This document shows positions 32,544-33,601 of a DNA stretch of 33,601 bases, piece after piece. A program made the translations under genes and the position numbers. Each line of letters starts with the position of its first letter. The first letter of the stretch is position 1. The notes beneath the pieces are model-generated. The model had not been told where the DNA came from and ran no database searches. It saw only the letters and a program-made list of their open reading frames with translations. Origin of the DNA: a virus; IMG/VR virus record IMGVR_UViG_3300014720_000101, positions 1 through 33,601 of that record, one strand, 5' to 3'.

Positions 32544-33388
32544 TGCCACCTGGGATATATCCGAGAAAAGGTCACTCCGAAGCCACAAAACTGAAGATCG
32601 CCGCCGGAAATACTGGCAAGGTCTTTTCGAGCGAAAGAAAAGAAGCAATATCGAAAGCTAACAAAAAGAAATTAGCACCAGATGTTGTCGATCGTGCTAA
32701 AAAACTTCTTTCAGAAAAGTGCTGTTCTTTCGACGCCGCTATCAAGCATCTAGGCCTTAAGCCCACGAAGGCGTTGAGACGGGCTTTGATCGACCAGGGA
32801 GTCGACGTATGCGACGATCTCAAGTTCTTCAATTGGAGCATTGACTACTCAACGGGCAAGAAACTTCTTTCGTATTTGAAACTGAACGTTCATTGGCGTG
32901 AGATACGAGAAAGAACGGGCCTCACACAAAAGCAAATACATGGAGCAAGACTCAAGCTTGAGAAAGCTCACAATTTTGTCTACTCACCCGAAAGAAAAAA
33001 GCCAGGTGGGTACGCCAAGTCAAAGATAGAGCTTCAGGTGCAAGCGATGCTAGATGAGCTAGGAGTAGAATACGAGTCGGAGTTTCCACATGACGCCTTC
33101 TTCTATGACTTTCGGGTAAAGCGTACGTCGCTTCTCATAGAAGTGAATGGTGACTATTGGCATGCAAATCCCAGTGTGTATCCTGACAAGGGAGCTCTAA
33201 ATGAAACACAAAGAAAGATGGTCAGAAGAGATCATTACAAGAGAAGAGTCGCCAAAGATCACGGATATTATGTTTTGTATCTTTGGGAATCTGATTTGAA
33301 AAGCCAGCCAGAAGCAGTTAGAATTACTCTAGAGAGGTACATCAAAAATGCATTCGAAAAAGCAGAAGCTCTCAAGCTTCTTCAGTGA
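32543..33388 (+). CDS. Homing endonuclease 3, Vsr-like EDxHD family, inside the fractured uvsX
   Basis: A 281-residue free-standing homing endonuclease placed between the two halves of the recombinase. The N-terminus has NUMOD3-type repeats: KGHSEATKLKIAAGNTGK (9-26) and SSERKEAISKANKKK (29-43). A helical DNA-recognition part follows, with a segment like a helix-turn-helix (HWREIRERTGLTQKQIHGAR). The nuclease core is SKIELQVQAML (E163), FFYDFRVK (D189), LLIEVNGDYWHANP (E200, H207) and VAKDHGYYVLYLWESDL, matching Vsr-like EDxHD enzymes found in fractured phage genes. The ATG at 32543 is chosen; an in-frame TTG lies at 32525. Its 3' end overlaps the next frame by 41 bases. It probably cuts uninterrupted uvsX alleles. 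Confidence 0.85.
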   Translation: MPPGIYPRKGHSEATKLKIAAGNTGKVFSSERKEAISKANKKKLAPDVVDRAKKLLSEKCCSFDAAIKHLGLKPTKALRRALIDQGVDVCDDLKFFNWSIDYSTGKKLLSYLKLNVHWREIRERTGLTQKQIHGARLKLEKAHNFVYSPERKKPGGYAKSKIELQVQAMLDELGVEYESEFPHDAFFYDFRVKRTSLLIEVNGDYWHANPSVYPDKGALNETQRKMVRRDHYKRRVAKDHGYYVLYLWESDLKSQPEAVRITLERYIKNAFEKAEALKLLQ

Positions 33389-33601
33389 AGCCGGATTCGA
33401 TTACAAGTCGATGGAGGTAGGCAGGTTCTACCCCTTGAATGAAAATTGGGAAATTCTAACGCGCGATTCTAGCGGCCGAGACGCTTGGTGTAGAGTGACT
33501 CACCTGGTCAGAAAAGAAGCAACCGTGCCAATCGTTGTCCAGTACATGGACACGCAACTCTTCGTAAGCCCAGAGCACAAGTTTTTTGCGAGAGTAAGCG
33601 G
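33348..33601 (+). CDS. uvsX: C-terminal intein fragment expected to carry the rest of UvsX (3' truncated by window edge)
   Basis: A frame different from the endonuclease opens at the ATG at 33348, with AGAGG at 33333-33337 (10-base spacing), and runs off the window after 84 codons. It encodes MHSKKQKLSSFFSEAGFDYK, then FYPLNENWEILTRD, CRVTHLVRKEATVPIVVQYM and LFVSPEHKFFARV. The last segment, S74-P-E-H77-K, fits intein block B ('T/S-x-x-H'), so this is the body of the intein whose block A ends the upstream recombinase fragment. The C-terminal intein blocks and the C-extein (rest of the recombinase) must lie beyond the window. If the insertion were simply destructive, an independent RBS and intact start would not be expected. 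Confidence 0.75.
   Translation, partial: MHSKKQKLSSFFSEAGFDYKSMEVGRFYPLNENWEILTRDSSGRDAWCRVTHLVRKEATVPIVVQYMDTQLFVSPEHKFFARVS

Noticed and set aside
32492-33347. Group I intron holding the endonuclease inside uvsX
   Set aside because: Only about 50 bases precede the nuclease gene and none follow before the next frame, far too little for a group I core. The flanking peptides match intein blocks A and B instead.
1-33601. tRNA genes, CRISPR arrays, insertion sequences, attachment sites
   Set aside because: No cloverleaf, spaced repeat array, transposase or terminal inverted repeats were seen; repeats present are coding or leader repeats.

Overview
The window reads as the virion-assembly region of a contractile-tailed (myovirus) Caudoviricetes phage distantly related to T4. 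Recognisable T4-type proteins appear in near-T4 order: the C-terminus of a gp23-like major capsid protein, gp13-, gp14- and gp15-like neck/tail-completion proteins, gp18-like sheath, gp19-like tube, a gp26-like baseplate-hub assembly protein, a 1417-residue tape measure, large baseplate proteins, a gp32-like ssDNA-binding protein and a UvsX/RecA-like recombinase. Apart from one gene all coding is on the + strand, packed with 1-4 base start/stop overlaps. The sequence does not identify the host; a free-living aquatic bacterium is a guess from family resemblance only.

Layout. 1-417 capsid protein end, followed by two hairpins, the second a terminator. 562-1487 two accessory genes: a stand-alone PAS-domain protein and a coiled-coil protein with a C-terminal membrane helix. 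1502-4632 neck proteins gp13, gp14 and gp15. 4718-10945 two divergent, oversized tail sheath genes in tandem. 11000-12643 a homing endonuclease on the minus strand. 12762-13250 tail tube. 13323-14234 a second homing endonuclease. 14428-20815 gp26-like protein, small tail-assembly proteins and tape measure. 20812-27860 baseplate genes, including a LysM protein. 27896-30802 a minimal family A polymerase-like protein, an unknown protein, an HD-domain protein and a small structural-like protein. 30915-31733 gp32-like protein with a strong terminator. 31808-33601 a broken uvsX/recA gene.

The most striking element is the last. The recombinase reading frame stops 14 codons into an intein (first residue Cys214, after the conserved NQIRTKIG). 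A free-standing Vsr/EDxHD-type homing endonuclease gene follows. Then a new frame, with its own ribosome binding site, carries what looks like the rest of the intein including block B. This is the 'fractured gene' arrangement (split intein plus intervening endonuclease), with an unusually short N-intein. Protein trans-splicing would rebuild the recombinase.

Three homing endonucleases lie within 22 kb. Two on the + strand sit behind hairpins that bury their translation start and carry an AT-rich, late-promoter-like loop, recalling the control of T4 intron and free-standing endonucleases. A heptamer ATACTTA lies 28-33 bases upstream of three structural operon starts and is a candidate phage promoter element.
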